Source: Deltaproteobacteria bacterium (GTDB lineage Bacteria > Myxococcota_A > Polyangia > Polyangiales > Houyiibacteriaceae). From it: a stretch of 64,000 nt of DNA. Under the pieces are notes generated by a model. The model made no database searches. It was not told the DNA's origin and saw only the letters and a program-made list of their open reading frames with translations. The position numbers and the translations under genes were made by a program. Positions 29,519 to 38,281 of the stretch are shown here, piece after piece. Within the stretch, counting starts at the first letter, position 1; every line of letters begins with the position of its first letter. The stretch lies in NCBI GenBank assembly GCA_017644045.1, contig JAEPMI010000018.1, positions 38,508-102,507 on the forward strand, given 5' to 3'.

Positions 29519-30931
29519 TCAGCTGACGGTGCGCAGCCGGACCTTGCGCCGTCGGGGCTTCTGGGACCCCGGCGGGGCGTTCCATTCGCCGTCGGGACCG
29601 AGCAGATCGGCGACCAGATCGTAGTCGGCGGACTCGGTCACGAGCGCCTTGCGGATCTCGCCGGGCTGGGCGTCGCCATTGGCGAGGTAGACCTTCCCGT
29701 CGACCCCGAGCGCCTGGCCCCACCAGCGCCCCTCGAGCAGGAAGTCGCTCTCGTCGGAGACGCCGTCGACCACCACCTCGACCTCGGTCGCGATGCGGGC
29801 CTTGAGCTTGTCCCGGCTGATCGGCCGCTGCGCGCGCATCAGCTCGCGGTGGCGCCGCTTGGCGACCTTCGGATCGACGAAATCGTCGGTCATCTCACCC
29901 GAACGGGTGTCCTCTTCCGGTGAGTAGAGGAAGACGCCCACATGGTCGAATTCCGCCCAGCGGACGAAGTCCAGGAGGTCCGTGAAGTCCTCGTCGGTCT
30001 CGCCGGGGTGTCCGACGATGAAGCTGGTGCGGAAGACGAGGTCCGGCACCGCTGCTCGCATGCGGTCGACCACCCTCCGAAGCCGATCGCCGCCGTGACC
30101 GCGGCGCATCCGCTTCAGCATCGGCGTCGACGCGTGCTGCAGGGGCATGTCCACGTAGGGCAGCACCTTCGGGTGGTCGCGCATCAGCTCCGAGAGCCGC
30201 TGGGTGAGCTTCTCCGGGTAGAGGTAGTGCAGACGCACCCACGCGAGCCCTTCGACCTCGGCGATCGCCTCGGTGAGCTCGGCCAGATCGGGCTTGCCCT
30301 CGAGATCGCGGCCGTAGGCGATGGTGTCCTGGCTGATCAGGCTCACCTCGACCACACCAGCGCTCACCAGCGCTTCGACCTCGCGGACCACGTCCTGGAC
30401 GCTGCGCGAGCGCTGCTTGCCGCGGAAGCTCGGGATGGCGCAGAAGGAGCAGCTGCGGTTGCAGCCCTCGGCGATCTTCACGTAGGCGTGGTGACCGGTC
30501 TGGGTCAGCACCCGCGGGTCCTCGGCGCTCATCGTGTAGAGCGCCGGGTGCCCGACCATCATCCGCTGACCCTCGCCGCGGAGCACGGTGCCGAGCTTGA
30601 GCATGTCGCTCGAGCCCAGGAAGTGGTCGACCTCGGGCATCTCGCTCGCGAGCTGGTCCGGGTAGCGCTGGCTGAGGCAGCCGGCGACCACGAGCTGCTC
30701 GCAGCGGCCCTCGTCCTTGAGGGCGCCCATCTCGAGAATCGTGTCGACCGACTCTTCCTTGGCGGGCCCGATGAACCCGCAGGTGTTCACGACGATCACC
30801 TCGGCGTTCGCGGGGTCCGCCACGTGCTCGAAGCCTTCCAGCCCGGCGACGCCGAGCATGACCTCGGTGTCGACGCGGTTCTTCGCGCAGCCGAGGCTGA
30901 CGAAGTGGATGGTTCGCTTCTCCGATTCCAT
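29519..30931 (-). CDS. rimO: ribosomal protein S12 methylthiotransferase RimO
   Basis: A 470-residue radical-SAM methylthiotransferase. The N-terminal domain has three Cys (SLGCAKN, NTCGFI, AGCLSQRY) for the auxiliary [4Fe-4S] cluster. The radical-SAM motif is CNRSCSFC followed by AIPSFRGKQRSRS. The C-terminal TRAM domain ends RRRKVRLRTVS. The combination FVSLGCAKNRVDTE and VNTCGFI is typical of RimO rather than MiaB. It methylthiolates Asp88 of S12. The kinase gene follows after 64 bp on the same strand. Confidence 0.9.
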   Translation of the reverse strand: MESEKRTIHFVSLGCAKNRVDTEVMLGVAGLEGFEHVADPANAEVIVVNTCGFIGPAKEESVDTILEMGALKDEGRCEQLVVAGCLSQRYPDQLASEMPEVDHFLGSSDMLKLGTVLRGEGQRMMVGHPALYTMSAEDPRVLTQTGHHAYVKIAEGCNRSCSFCAIPSFRGKQRSRSVQDVVREVEALVSAGVVEVSLISQDTIAYGRDLEGKPDLAELTEAIAEVEGLAWVRLHYLYPEKLTQRLSELMRDHPKVLPYVDMPLQHASTPMLKRMRRGHGGDRLRRVVDRMRAAVPDLVFRTSFIVGHPGETDEDFTDLLDFVRWAEFDHVGVFLYSPEEDTRSGEMTDDFVDPKVAKRRHRELMRAQRPISRDKLKARIATEVEVVVDGVSDESDFLLEGRWWGQALGVDGKVYLANGDAQPGEIRKALVTESADYDLVADLLGPDGEWNAPPGSQKPRRRKVRLRTVS

Positions 30932-30984
30932 GGGAATCGGACAGCGTGACCCGCGCGAGGCCCGAGGGCCAGCGCTCGCGTGAG

Positions 30985-31515
30985 CTACTGGACGGCGTCG
31001 TCGAGCCAGGGTGGCCGCTGGATGTCTCGGCCGAACTCTCCTTCGACGTATCGCATCCGGTCCGGCCAGACGGTCTCGAGCTCTTCGTGAAGCGCGCGGT
31101 AGTGCGGCCGCCAACCGTCTCGACCTGGAACACCATATTCGTAGTGGATGACCCCGAACCCGATCTTCGTGCCACCCTCTCGGTCCGTGCCAGCGCGGAT
31201 CATCGTCGCAACGCCATCGCACATCCAGAGCCAGTGGAAATCAGGGTCGTCGCGGCCCGTCCCTTCGCGAAACGACCAACCCCTCCGCCGTGCGAAATCG
31301 CGAAGTATGTCGGCAAAGCGTGGCCACTCGCTCTTGGGCACGTCGAGGGTCGTGTCGAGCCTGGAGGTGTTGCTGTTCGGTCCGCCCGTGATCCAGTCCT
31401 GGCACCCGCCAGCGTCCTCGGAATCACCACGCATCGAGAGGACTCCGGCCACGGCGGCTCCGATCACCACCAACGCCAGCACGACGTACGGTGCCTTCGA
31501 GCGATGTTGGGCCAT
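30985..31515 (-). CDS. hypothetical membrane-anchored protein
   Basis: A 176-residue protein with an uncleaved N-terminal hydrophobic anchor (YVVLALVVIGAAVAGVL) and a soluble periplasmic domain rich in Trp and Arg. The domain contains SRLDTTLDVPKSEWPRFADI, GWSFREGTGRDDPDFHWLWM and RPHYRALHEELETVWPDRM. It has no known motif that I recognise. It lies 5 bp after the AgmX/PglI-type gene, so it is probably cotranscribed with it. Confidence 0.5.
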   Translation of the reverse strand: MAQHRSKAPYVVLALVVIGAAVAGVLSMRGDSEDAGGCQDWITGGPNSNTSRLDTTLDVPKSEWPRFADILRDFARRRGWSFREGTGRDDPDFHWLWMCDGVATMIRAGTDREGGTKIGFGVIHYEYGVPGRDGWRPHYRALHEELETVWPDRMRYVEGEFGRDIQRPPWLDDAVQ

Positions 31516-31520
31516 CGGAC

Positions 31521-32255
31521 TCAGCTCGAGGGGCCGAATCGAAGCGTGTAGGAGTAGCGAACGTCGCCGCCGCTCGCTCCGGCGCCCGGGCGGATGTGCT
31601 CGCCGGCGTTTTGCACGCAGCGGTCGAAGCGAGCGTTGTCGAAGGTGGATCGCTCCACGCGCACGCCGCGCACGCGACCGCGAGAGGTGATGGAGAAGAC
31701 GAGGTTGAGCTGGCCGGTCTGGAGAGCTCCTCGGTTCACGAGCTGCTCGTAGCAGCGCTCCATCCGTCCTGCGGCGACTCGGATGCCTCGCTTCACGTGC
31801 GCGTCGTCGATGTGGCCGGTGCCGTCGACCCGCTGACCGACGATGGCGTGCACGTTGTCCGCGAGCCTCGCGTCCTGCTCGACCGAGGGGATGTCGTTGT
31901 GCTCACGGACCGACGCCTCGTTGCCGGTCGGTTCACGGACCACGGTCTGCGGGGTCAGGTGCGCGTCCTCGGGCACGCAATCCTTCAGCGCCCGCGCGAG
32001 ATCGGCGGCGCGCTGCTGCAGCGAAGTGACCATGTGGACCGCGTCGCGCCGTGCGTTCGCCGAGGTCGACTCGGTCTGCCGTGCCGCGTCCCGCAGAAGC
32101 CGCATCGTCGCCTCCAGGTCGTGGTTCACCCGCTCGAGGCAATCGACGGTGCGTTGGGCGCTCGCCCGTGCGGCGCCCGGGTCCGGGTCCTGCGCGAGCG
32201 CGAGCGAGGGGACGAGGAGAGCGATGGCGACGGAAAGAACACGCATGACCCTCAT
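31521..32255 (-). CDS. AgmX/PglI C-terminal domain protein
   Basis: A 244-residue exported protein: Sec signal (AIALLVPSLALAQ), a helical coiled region (about 30-100, LERVNHDLEATMRLLRDA), and an AgmX/PglI-type C-terminal domain (about 140-240). That domain contains IVGQRVDGTGHIDDAHVKRGIRVAAGRMERCYEQLVNRGALQTGQLNLVFSITSRGRVRGVRVERSTFDNARFDRCV, the CYE...G.V.V.F.I...G.V sequence family of myxobacterial motility and envelope proteins, here given only as a pattern. A TonB-like role in the envelope is inferred. Confidence 0.7.
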   Translation of the reverse strand: MRVMRVLSVAIALLVPSLALAQDPDPGAARASAQRTVDCLERVNHDLEATMRLLRDAARQTESTSANARRDAVHMVTSLQQRAADLARALKDCVPEDAHLTPQTVVREPTGNEASVREHNDIPSVEQDARLADNVHAIVGQRVDGTGHIDDAHVKRGIRVAAGRMERCYEQLVNRGALQTGQLNLVFSITSRGRVRGVRVERSTFDNARFDRCVQNAGEHIRPGAGASGGDVRYSYTLRFGPSS

Positions 32256-32287
32256 AGGACGCCACCTTCCGCGCCGATGTTCAAATC

Positions 32288-33547
32288 TCAGTGGAACGTG
32301 GAGTGCCGGAGCGGGTGGTCCTCGACCTCCGCGTGCTCCGGTGCATCGGTCGCTCGAGCGACGCTGCGCGCGTAGGCGCTCGCGAAGGGAGCCGCGGTCG
32401 CGCCGTGGAGGACCACGCTCGCGAAGACCGTGAGCATCGCGGCCGTGTACACCTGCTGAGCGTGCGGGATGCCACTCCGCTCGAGCAGCAGGAGCGCGAA
32501 GAGCACCGAGGCGAGCCCACGAGGACCGAACCAGCCGAGGAAGAGTACGGTCCTGCCGCTCACACCGGAGCCGACGAGCGACAAGGCCACTGGAATCATC
32601 CGGATGACGGTGAGGCTGGCCGCGGCGTAGGCGAAGTCCTGCCAGCGCGCCTCGGCGAAAGCGGGGCCGAGCATCGAGCCGCCGAGCACGGTGAAGACCA
32701 GGACCATCAGCAGCTGGCTCTCGGCCTCCATCAGCTCGAAGAGCGGCTCCCCGTACTTCCGTTGGAGGTTGCCCAGAGTCATCCCGCCGACGAAGGCTGC
32801 GATGAAGCCGTTGCCGCCGATGGCGCTGGCGACCGTGAAGCAGAGCAGCGCGATCCCGATGCCCGAGAGCCGGTAGTAGCTCTCGTCCATCCAGCCCTTC
32901 TTGCGGGCCCGCGCGATCGCGCGAGCGCCGAGCCAGGCGATGCCGAGACCCGCGGCGGGTCCGAGCGTGACCTGCTCGGTCGCGAAGATGGCCCACTCGC
33001 TCATCGTTTGTCCTTCCGACGTGCGGGACGCGAGCGAGAAGAAGATGAGCACGACCGGGACCGCGATCCCGTCGTTGAGACCGCTCTCGACGTTGAGCGC
33101 CTGTCGGATGCGTGCGGGCACGGCGGACAGGCTCACCACCGCCTGACCGAGCGCGGCGTCGGTGGGCGCCAGGATGGTGCCGAGCGTCGCGGCCTCCATC
33201 CAGGTGAGCTCGGGCATGAGCAGCTTCGCGACCCCGGCGCCAGCAGCGATCGTCAGTGGCATGCCGATGCCGAGCAGTCGCACCGGGAGCCCCAGCTCGC
33301 GCCGCAGCGCGTCCAGTCGGATCCGCGCCGCGTCGCCGAAGAGCACCATGGTCAGCGTGATCTCGCCGAGCGCGTGCACCGCGTGCCCCTCGAGGTCCAG
33401 CTCGACCCAGCCGAGACTGCGTTCGCTCACCAGGATACCGACCCCGGTGAAGAGCATCGGGGCGGTCAGTGGACTCCGCGAGAGTTTCGCCGAGACGAGC
33501 CCGAAGCTCACCAGCAGCGCGCCCACGAGTGCGAGAATGGGTTCCAC
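32288..33547 (-). CDS. CPA1-family Na+(K+)/H+ antiporter
   Basis: A 419-residue polytopic protein with about 12 hydrophobic segments and the cation/proton antiporter core TILAPTDAALGQAVVSL (APTDA loop) and ALNVESGLNDGIAVPVVL (ESGLNDG, with the Asn-Asp transport pair). The fifth-helix region SGVGARFGPRGLASVLFAL-like text reads here FLGWFGPRGLASVLFALLLL. It exchanges Na+ or K+ for H+ at the inner membrane. A short cytoplasmic tail follows, without a RCK/TrkA domain. GTG at 33547 is the likely start; upstream codons lose coding character. Confidence 0.85.
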   Translation of the reverse strand: MEPILALVGALLVSFGLVSAKLSRSPLTAPMLFTGVGILVSERSLGWVELDLEGHAVHALGEITLTMVLFGDAARIRLDALRRELGLPVRLLGIGMPLTIAAGAGVAKLLMPELTWMEAATLGTILAPTDAALGQAVVSLSAVPARIRQALNVESGLNDGIAVPVVLIFFSLASRTSEGQTMSEWAIFATEQVTLGPAAGLGIAWLGARAIARARKKGWMDESYYRLSGIGIALLCFTVASAIGGNGFIAAFVGGMTLGNLQRKYGEPLFELMEAESQLLMVLVFTVLGGSMLGPAFAEARWQDFAYAAASLTVIRMIPVALSLVGSGVSGRTVLFLGWFGPRGLASVLFALLLLERSGIPHAQQVYTAAMLTVFASVVLHGATAAPFASAYARSVARATDAPEHAEVEDHPLRHSTFH

Positions 33548-33621
33548 CGAGAGCGAGGCTACCGCAGTCGTACGACGCGCCGCGCTGGACGAGTGGCGAG
33601 CGCTCGGCGAAGATCCAAGCC

Positions 33622-34611
33622 TTGCTTCGTTGGACCACACTCGCCGCGATCGCGCTGGCGGGGCAGGCATCGTTCGCGTCGGCCGCTCCCCCATCACTGG
33701 TGGTTCGCGGCTCCGACGGGTGTGTCGAGCGCGACCCACTGATGGCGCGGGTCGAGCACTGGCTGGCCGGCCCGGTCCCCGAGTCGGTCGAGGTCGAGGT
33801 CGAGCTGACGCCCCCCGGCGCGTCGCTGTCGATCCGTCGCGGCGGCGGCGCGCCCGCGCTCCGACGCTTCCCTCGGCTGGACGGTGCGTGCGCCGACCGC
33901 GTCGAGGCGCTGGCGCTGGCGCTGGCCATCGCGCTCGATCCGGTCGCCGTGAGTCGACGGGTGGAGGCCGAGCAGGCGGCCGAGCCAGTCGAGCCCGATG
34001 AGAGCCCCCGGGCGCCCGAACCCTCGACTCGCCAGGTCGACGAGCGTGATTCGGAGGCTCCCCGGCCGAGCGTGCGCGACGAACCCCGAGCCCACGAGAT
34101 CTCGTTTGGGCTCGCGCTGGGCGGCGGACTCGCGTGGAACTGGCTCGAGGCCCCCGCGATCGCGGGAGCGCTCGCGCTCGACGTGGGGATCCACCCCAAC
34201 GTCACCCTTCGTGCTGCGTTCCTCGTGACCGGCGAGCGCGATTCGAGCCTGGGCACCGCTCGCTATGGCGGCCGGATCATCGCCGGCGAGGTGGCCGTGC
34301 GCGCCGGGCGAGCGCTGGGCGCGTTCCGGCTGGAAGGCTCGGTCGGGCTCCTGGTCGGCGCGATGATCGCGCGAGGAAAGGGGTTCCCCGAGAATCTGCG
34401 CTCGCGCCGCCCGTGGGTGGCCTTCGCGGCCGGACCGCGCCTCGCCGTGGCTCTGACCGAGCGAGTGGGCGCCGCGCTCTTCGTCGATGCGGTCGTGTCC
34501 GCGTTGCGGGCACGTGTCCACGTCATGGACCCGAACGGCTCTTCGCTCGGGACGAGCACCACGCCGAGCGCCGGTCTGAGGCTCGGTGTGGAGGCCTTCG
34601 CACTTTTTTGA
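33622..34611 (+). CDS. module A: exported barrel-like protein (paralogue of 43289-44269)
   Basis: A 329-residue protein. A Sec signal (LAAIALAGQASFASAA) precedes a periplasmic domain (about 30-105), an acidic Pro/Glu linker (about 110-155) and a C-terminal half of alternating strands (about 158-329) that ends with LGVEAFALF, an aromatic C terminus as in outer-membrane barrels. The periplasmic domain shares with the 43289 protein: Cys, WL.G, V.V.L, RGG, RRF..L, C.DR..A and ALAIALD. No ATG is in reach; TTG at 33622 is my preferred start. It precedes an ECF sigma factor by 48 bp. Confidence 0.55.
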   Translation: MLRWTTLAAIALAGQASFASAAPPSLVVRGSDGCVERDPLMARVEHWLAGPVPESVEVEVELTPPGASLSIRRGGGAPALRRFPRLDGACADRVEALALALAIALDPVAVSRRVEAEQAAEPVEPDESPRAPEPSTRQVDERDSEAPRPSVRDEPRAHEISFGLALGGGLAWNWLEAPAIAGALALDVGIHPNVTLRAAFLVTGERDSSLGTARYGGRIIAGEVAVRAGRALGAFRLEGSVGLLVGAMIARGKGFPENLRSRRPWVAFAAGPRLAVALTERVGAALFVDAVVSALRARVHVMDPNGSSLGTSTTPSAGLRLGVEAFALF

Positions 34612-34659
34612 GCTCGCCGTGAAGGATGGAGGCCCGTGTCACCATGGAGAGCTGGACCC

Positions 34660-35202
34660 ATGAGCGCGCGCGTCCCCACCGAACGGCTCTTTCGCGAGCA
34701 CGCCCCCTTCGTGGCGTCGTTCTTGCGACGGCTGGGGGTGCACTCCGTGGACGTCGACGACGCGGTCCAGGAGGTGTTCCTGGTGGCGCACCAGCGGGGC
34801 TTCACCCCGGGGCCGGCGACCCCTCGGAGCTGGCTCGGTGCGATCGCGTGGCGGGTGGCCTCGGCCCGGCGCCGCGCGGCCACTCATCGCCGCGAGATCC
34901 CGGACGATTCGGGCATTCATGACCTGAGGGCCACGACCGCCGGCCCCGCGGCTGCCGCCGAGACCCGCGAGGCGCTCGTTCTCGCCGGGCGGGCCCTCGA
35001 TTCGCTGGACGAGGAGCATCGGGTGCCCTTCATCCTCTTCGAGCTCGAGGGGGAGAGCTGCGCGAGCATCGCCGCCGGGCTCGAGGTGCCGCTGGGGACC
35101 GTCTACTCGCGCCTGCACAACGCGCGGCGGCGTTTCCTCGCGGCCTATGCCGAGGCGGCCCGAGACCCGAGTGACGCGACCGACGACGAGGTGGGGCGAT
35201 GA
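34660..35202 (+). CDS. module A: ECF RNA polymerase sigma factor
   Basis: A 180-residue extracytoplasmic-function sigma factor. Region 2 (LFREHAPFVASFLRRLGV...DVDDAVQEVFLVAHQ) is followed by the basic WLGAIAWRVASARRRAATHRRE. Region 4 (ALDSLDEEHRVPFILFELEGESCASIAAGLEVPLGTVYSRLHNARRRF) contains the helix-turn-helix. It recruits core RNA polymerase to its own promoters. The next gene, a membrane anti-sigma-like protein, overlaps by ATGA (35199-35202), the usual sigma/anti-sigma coupling. Its closest relative in this window is 44247-44816. The ATG at 34660 is preferred over GTG at 34636. Confidence 0.9.
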   Translation: MSARVPTERLFREHAPFVASFLRRLGVHSVDVDDAVQEVFLVAHQRGFTPGPATPRSWLGAIAWRVASARRRAATHRREIPDDSGIHDLRATTAGPAAAAETREALVLAGRALDSLDEEHRVPFILFELEGESCASIAAGLEVPLGTVYSRLHNARRRFLAAYAEAARDPSDATDDEVGR

Positions 35203-35957
35203 GTCAGATTCGGCGCATGATCGACGATCCCGAGACTCCGGAAGGGGTCCGGGAGGGTCTGGAGAAGGCGGCTGCCGAGACGGAGCCGTACGACGTGGAG
35301 GCGGGCCTCGGCCGGCTTCAGGCGGTGCTCGCGGCAGGCGGCGTCGCTGCTGCCGGGGGGACCGCCGCGGCGGCGACGAGCGCGACGACCGGGAAGGTGT
35401 GGTTGAGCCTGGCCCTGGTGGGCGCGCTCGCCGGCGGTGGGGCCATCGCGTTCGTCGCCAGTCAGGACGAACGGCCGGTCGACTCGGAGCGGCCGAGCAC
35501 CGACTCGCGGGCCGAGGAGCCGAGCGAGAGCGAGCCGAGCGTGAGCGAGCCGAGCGTGCCGCCGGCGACGCTGCCCGAAGCGGAAGACGAGGCGCCGCCC
35601 GAGCGCGAGGCGCCCTTGGAGCAGCCGCCGGCGGCCGAGCCCGCACCGGAACGGACCGCCGACCCTCAGCCGAGGGTCACGAGCCCCGCGCTCGCACTGC
35701 GCCAGGAGACGCTGCAGCTGGCGCGCGTTCGAGCGGCGCTGGAGCACACGCCCGCCGAGGCGCTGCGGCTGGCGCGGCAGGGTCAGCGGGAGTTCCCGGA
35801 CGGCGTCTTCGCGGAGGAGCGCGAGGCACTCATCGTCATGGCCCTCGAGCGCTCGGGCCAGCACGCGCGCGCTCGTCGCGCCGCGTTGGCGTTCATCGAG
35901 CGCTACCCCAACGGTCCGTCGACCGAGCGCGTGCGAGAAATTTCCGAAGCTCGCTGA
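35199..35957 (+). CDS. module A: membrane anti-sigma-like protein with TPR-like tail
   Basis: A 252-residue protein. The cytoplasmic N terminus (about 1-65) ends in one transmembrane helix (67-87, VWLSLALVGALAGGGAIAFVA). A low-complexity linker follows (about 90-165; SERPSTDSRAEEPSESEPSV, then AEDEAPPEREAPLEQPPAAE), then a helical tail (168-252) with EEREALIVMALERSGQHARARRAALAFIERYPNGPS, resembling the outer-membrane-assembly TPR (BamD/YbgF style). The same tail is in the 44813 protein. It is coupled to the sigma gene. No zinc-binding anti-sigma motif is seen, so a new anti-sigma type or an envelope sensor is inferred. Confidence 0.65.
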   Translation: MSQIRRMIDDPETPEGVREGLEKAAAETEPYDVEAGLGRLQAVLAAGGVAAAGGTAAAATSATTGKVWLSLALVGALAGGGAIAFVASQDERPVDSERPSTDSRAEEPSESEPSVSEPSVPPATLPEAEDEAPPEREAPLEQPPAAEPAPERTADPQPRVTSPALALRQETLQLARVRAALEHTPAEALRLARQGQREFPDGVFAEEREALIVMALERSGQHARARRAALAFIERYPNGPSTERVREISEAR

Positions 35958-35987
35958 AGGATCCCCGGCGGAGCGACATCAAGCGTC

Positions 35988-36593
35988 ATGGACTCGGGTC
36001 GAGCTTGGACGTGCGCCCTCTGGCTCTGCGTCGCCTGTACCGGCACTTCGGGGGCCGTCGGGATCGATCCAGGCATGGCCGACCCCTGCACCACGTCCGC
36101 CGATTGCGGCTCGGTCGCGCCGATCTGCGGAGCCGACGGGCTGTGTGCGCAGTGCGCCACGGATGTGGACTGCGACGAGGGGCGCTGCGTGGGTGGCGAG
36201 TGCGTGGAGTGCGCGGGCGACACGGACTGCACCGGGGACGACCCCTACTGCATCGGTCGCGCATGCGTCGCGTGTCGCGGCACCGTCGACTGCGACGAGG
36301 AGGAGCCCATCTGCGCCCCCGACGGCGACTGCTTGGCGCCGTGTCCGGTCGATGGGTGCGAGAGCGATCGCGTCTGCCATCCGGAGCTCGGTGCCTGCGT
36401 GGACTGCGCGAGCGACGGCGACTGCGACGCCGAGTCTCCGCGCTGTGACCCCGTCTCGCTCGAGTGCGTCGAGTGCGTCGCGGCGGCCGACTGCGGCGGC
36501 GCGGTGTGCATCGACGGCGACTGTGTCGAGTGCGTGCGAGACGGCGACTGCCCGACCGGGCAGACGTGCTCGGAGAGCCTCGAGTGTGACTGA
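35988..36593 (+). CDS. module A: secreted Cys-rich repeat protein
   Basis: A 201-residue exported protein with a short signal (TCALWLCVACTGT, possible lipobox), followed by about eight Cys-rich modules of the form C-(x)-D-x-D-C-x(4-8)-C-x-x-G-x-C (for example CAQCATDVDCDEGRCVGGEC). Nearly every residue block has paired cysteines, expected to form disulfides in the periplasm or outside. Similar Asp/Cys modules are found in myxobacterial secreted proteins; no enzyme signature is present. It follows the anti-sigma gene by 30 bp and may be a target or ligand of the module. Confidence 0.6.
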   Translation: MDSGRAWTCALWLCVACTGTSGAVGIDPGMADPCTTSADCGSVAPICGADGLCAQCATDVDCDEGRCVGGECVECAGDTDCTGDDPYCIGRACVACRGTVDCDEEEPICAPDGDCLAPCPVDGCESDRVCHPELGACVDCASDGDCDAESPRCDPVSLECVECVAAADCGGAVCIDGDCVECVRDGDCPTGQTCSESLECD

Positions 36594-36623
36594 CCAATGG
36601 AACGACGAAACCCAAGGAGCCCC

Positions 36624-37226
36624 ATGATCTCTTCGACTCACTTTCTTACGAACCTCGCGATCGCCTCGTTCGCGTTCCTGCTCACCGCGTGCGGCGACGA
36701 CGGGCCCGCGACCACTAGCGACTGCCCGGGCCCTGGCTGCGTATGCGTGGGCACGGCGTGCGATTGCGCGCCCGGCGAGGCGTGCAACCTCGAGTGCACC
36801 ACACCGGCCTGCGACTTCGAGTGCTCGGCGGGCGCGATGTGTGACGCGAGCTGTCAGGTCGACTGCCAGGTCGACTGCCAGGAGGGCAGCAGCTGCAACG
36901 TCATGACGACCGCCGACTCGGACGTGGACTGTCGTCCGGGCGCCGTCTGCACCATCGTCGGCGGCGCCGAGGCCGACGTCGACTGCACCTCGAGCGAGTG
37001 CGACCTCACGACGGGGCGCGACAGCGACGTCGATTGCGACGACTCCGACTGCACGATCGCGGCGGGCCCGGCCTCGACCGTGAACTGCACCTCGGGTGCC
37101 CGCTGTGACGTGAGCTGCGAGGGCAGCTGCGAGGTCAACTGCGACAGCGGGTCGACCTGCACGTTGGCGTGCGGTGATGGAGACCCGATGGCCGTCGGTG
37201 AGACCGCGACCTGCGGCGCCCCCTGA
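36624..37226 (+). CDS. module A: Cys-ladder repeat lipoprotein
   Basis: A 200-residue lipoprotein (AFLLTAC signal). The rest is a ladder of Cys at regular intervals, with repeats such as SDVDCRPGAVCTIVGG, ADVDCTSSECDLTTGRD, SDVDCDDSDCTIAAG and STVNCTSGARCDVSCEG. The roughly 20-residue period with V-D/N-C suggests a beta-solenoid with a disulfide ladder. The start ATG at 36624 has an AAGGAG ribosome site at 36613-36618; the frame upstream is not coding-like. No family is recognised. It sits 30 bp after the other Cys-rich gene. Confidence 0.6.
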   Translation: MISSTHFLTNLAIASFAFLLTACGDDGPATTSDCPGPGCVCVGTACDCAPGEACNLECTTPACDFECSAGAMCDASCQVDCQVDCQEGSSCNVMTTADSDVDCRPGAVCTIVGGAEADVDCTSSECDLTTGRDSDVDCDDSDCTIAAGPASTVNCTSGARCDVSCEGSCEVNCDSGSTCTLACGDGDPMAVGETATCGAP

Positions 37227-37266
37227 ACGCTCCCCCCGTACACACATCTACACCCCAGGTGATCCC

Positions 37267-37884
37267 ATGCCCCGACTTCGATTCTCGACGCTCCCGTTCC
37301 GATCCCCCTACGGCCTACTCGCAACTCTCGTCATGGCCGCCTCGATCCTCGCCGTCTCGCCGAGCCCGGCCGAGGCCCAGCCCCGCGGCGCGATCAACCG
37401 CAACGGGATCGATGGTGTCCGCATCGAGATCCACGGCGTCGTCGGCTGGTATCACGCCTTCGGTGCCGGCATGCGCGTCGAGATCCCGATCCTGAAGACC
37501 GGCTTCACCAACAAGCTCGACGACGAGTTCGCGCTGAGCTTCGGCGGTGACGTCGGCTTCTTCCCCTGGGGCGGGAGTCGCTACGACGAGAGGCGGTGGG
37601 AGCGTCGCTACGACGACTGGGGCCGTTGGTATGGCGACTGGGCCTTCTGGGGCGTGGTCACCGCCAACTACAACATCTACGTGGGGAACAAGTGGTCGTT
37701 CTTCCCGGAGCTCGGCTTCACGATCAGCGTCCACGACTGCTGGGACCAGGACTTCGATCGCGAGGTCTGCGTGACCGCGGCGCCGGTCGGCGGAGTCGGC
37801 GCGCGCTACCACTTCAGCCGGCGGGTCTCACTGGTCGCGCGGGTGAACTGGCCGATCGGCCTCCAGGTCGGCCTGACCTTCTGA
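37267..37884 (+). CDS. module A: outer-membrane-like protein, Trp/Tyr-rich
   Basis: A 205-residue protein: Sec signal (LVMAASILAVSPSPAEA), then beta strands typical of an outer-membrane barrel (IEIHGVVGWYHAFGAGMRVEI, FALSFGGDVGFFPWGG, WAFWGVVTANYNIYVGNKWSFFPELGFTISVHDCW) and a C-terminal strand VARVNWPIGLQVGLTF ending in Phe, the barrel-assembly signal. A central DDWGRWYGDW patch is unusually aromatic. Its counterpart in module B is not obvious. It precedes the response-regulator gene by 15 bp. Confidence 0.6.
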   Translation: MPRLRFSTLPFRSPYGLLATLVMAASILAVSPSPAEAQPRGAINRNGIDGVRIEIHGVVGWYHAFGAGMRVEIPILKTGFTNKLDDEFALSFGGDVGFFPWGGSRYDERRWERRYDDWGRWYGDWAFWGVVTANYNIYVGNKWSFFPELGFTISVHDCWDQDFDREVCVTAAPVGGVGARYHFSRRVSLVARVNWPIGLQVGLTF

Positions 37885-37899
37885 GCGGACGCTGCTGGA

Positions 37900-38274
37900 A
37901 TGTCCCTCGAAGTCGTGGTCCTGGATGACGACGCGCTCCAGACGCGCGTGCTCCAGCGTGGCCTGACCAAGCGCTTCCCCGATGCGTGCGTGAATGCGTT
38001 CGTCGATCCACGCGTTGCCTCGAGGGCGGTCCTGGACCGCCCGCCATCCGTCGTGATCACCGACCAGGACATGCCCTCGTGTTCCGGGGTGGAGTTCGCG
38101 CGGACCATTCGAGAGGCGTTGGGCGCACGCTGTCCGCGCGTGGTCTTGGTGAGCAGCGCACGGATCACCCGCTCGGACCTTCGACTCTTCGACGCGCACC
38201 TCCAGAAGCCATACCGCCTCGACTACATGGCGGGCATTCTTCGGCCCTGGCTCGACCGCGTGGCCGCCCGATAG
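37900..38274 (+). CDS. module A: stand-alone receiver (CheY-like) protein
   Basis: A 124-residue receiver domain with no output domain. The acidic pocket is D10/D11, the phosphorylation site D55 lies in VVITDQDMPS, and LVSSAR and K103 in LQKPY complete the switch. It shares TDQ.MP.C.GVE, CPR.VLVS.AR and LFDA..QKP with the receiver at 47469. It must signal through a partner protein; no histidine kinase is in the window. It ends module A, 7 bp from a convergent gene. Confidence 0.85.
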   Translation: MSLEVVVLDDDALQTRVLQRGLTKRFPDACVNAFVDPRVASRAVLDRPPSVVITDQDMPSCSGVEFARTIREALGARCPRVVLVSSARITRSDLRLFDAHLQKPYRLDYMAGILRPWLDRVAAR

Positions 38275-38281
38275 ATCGGGG

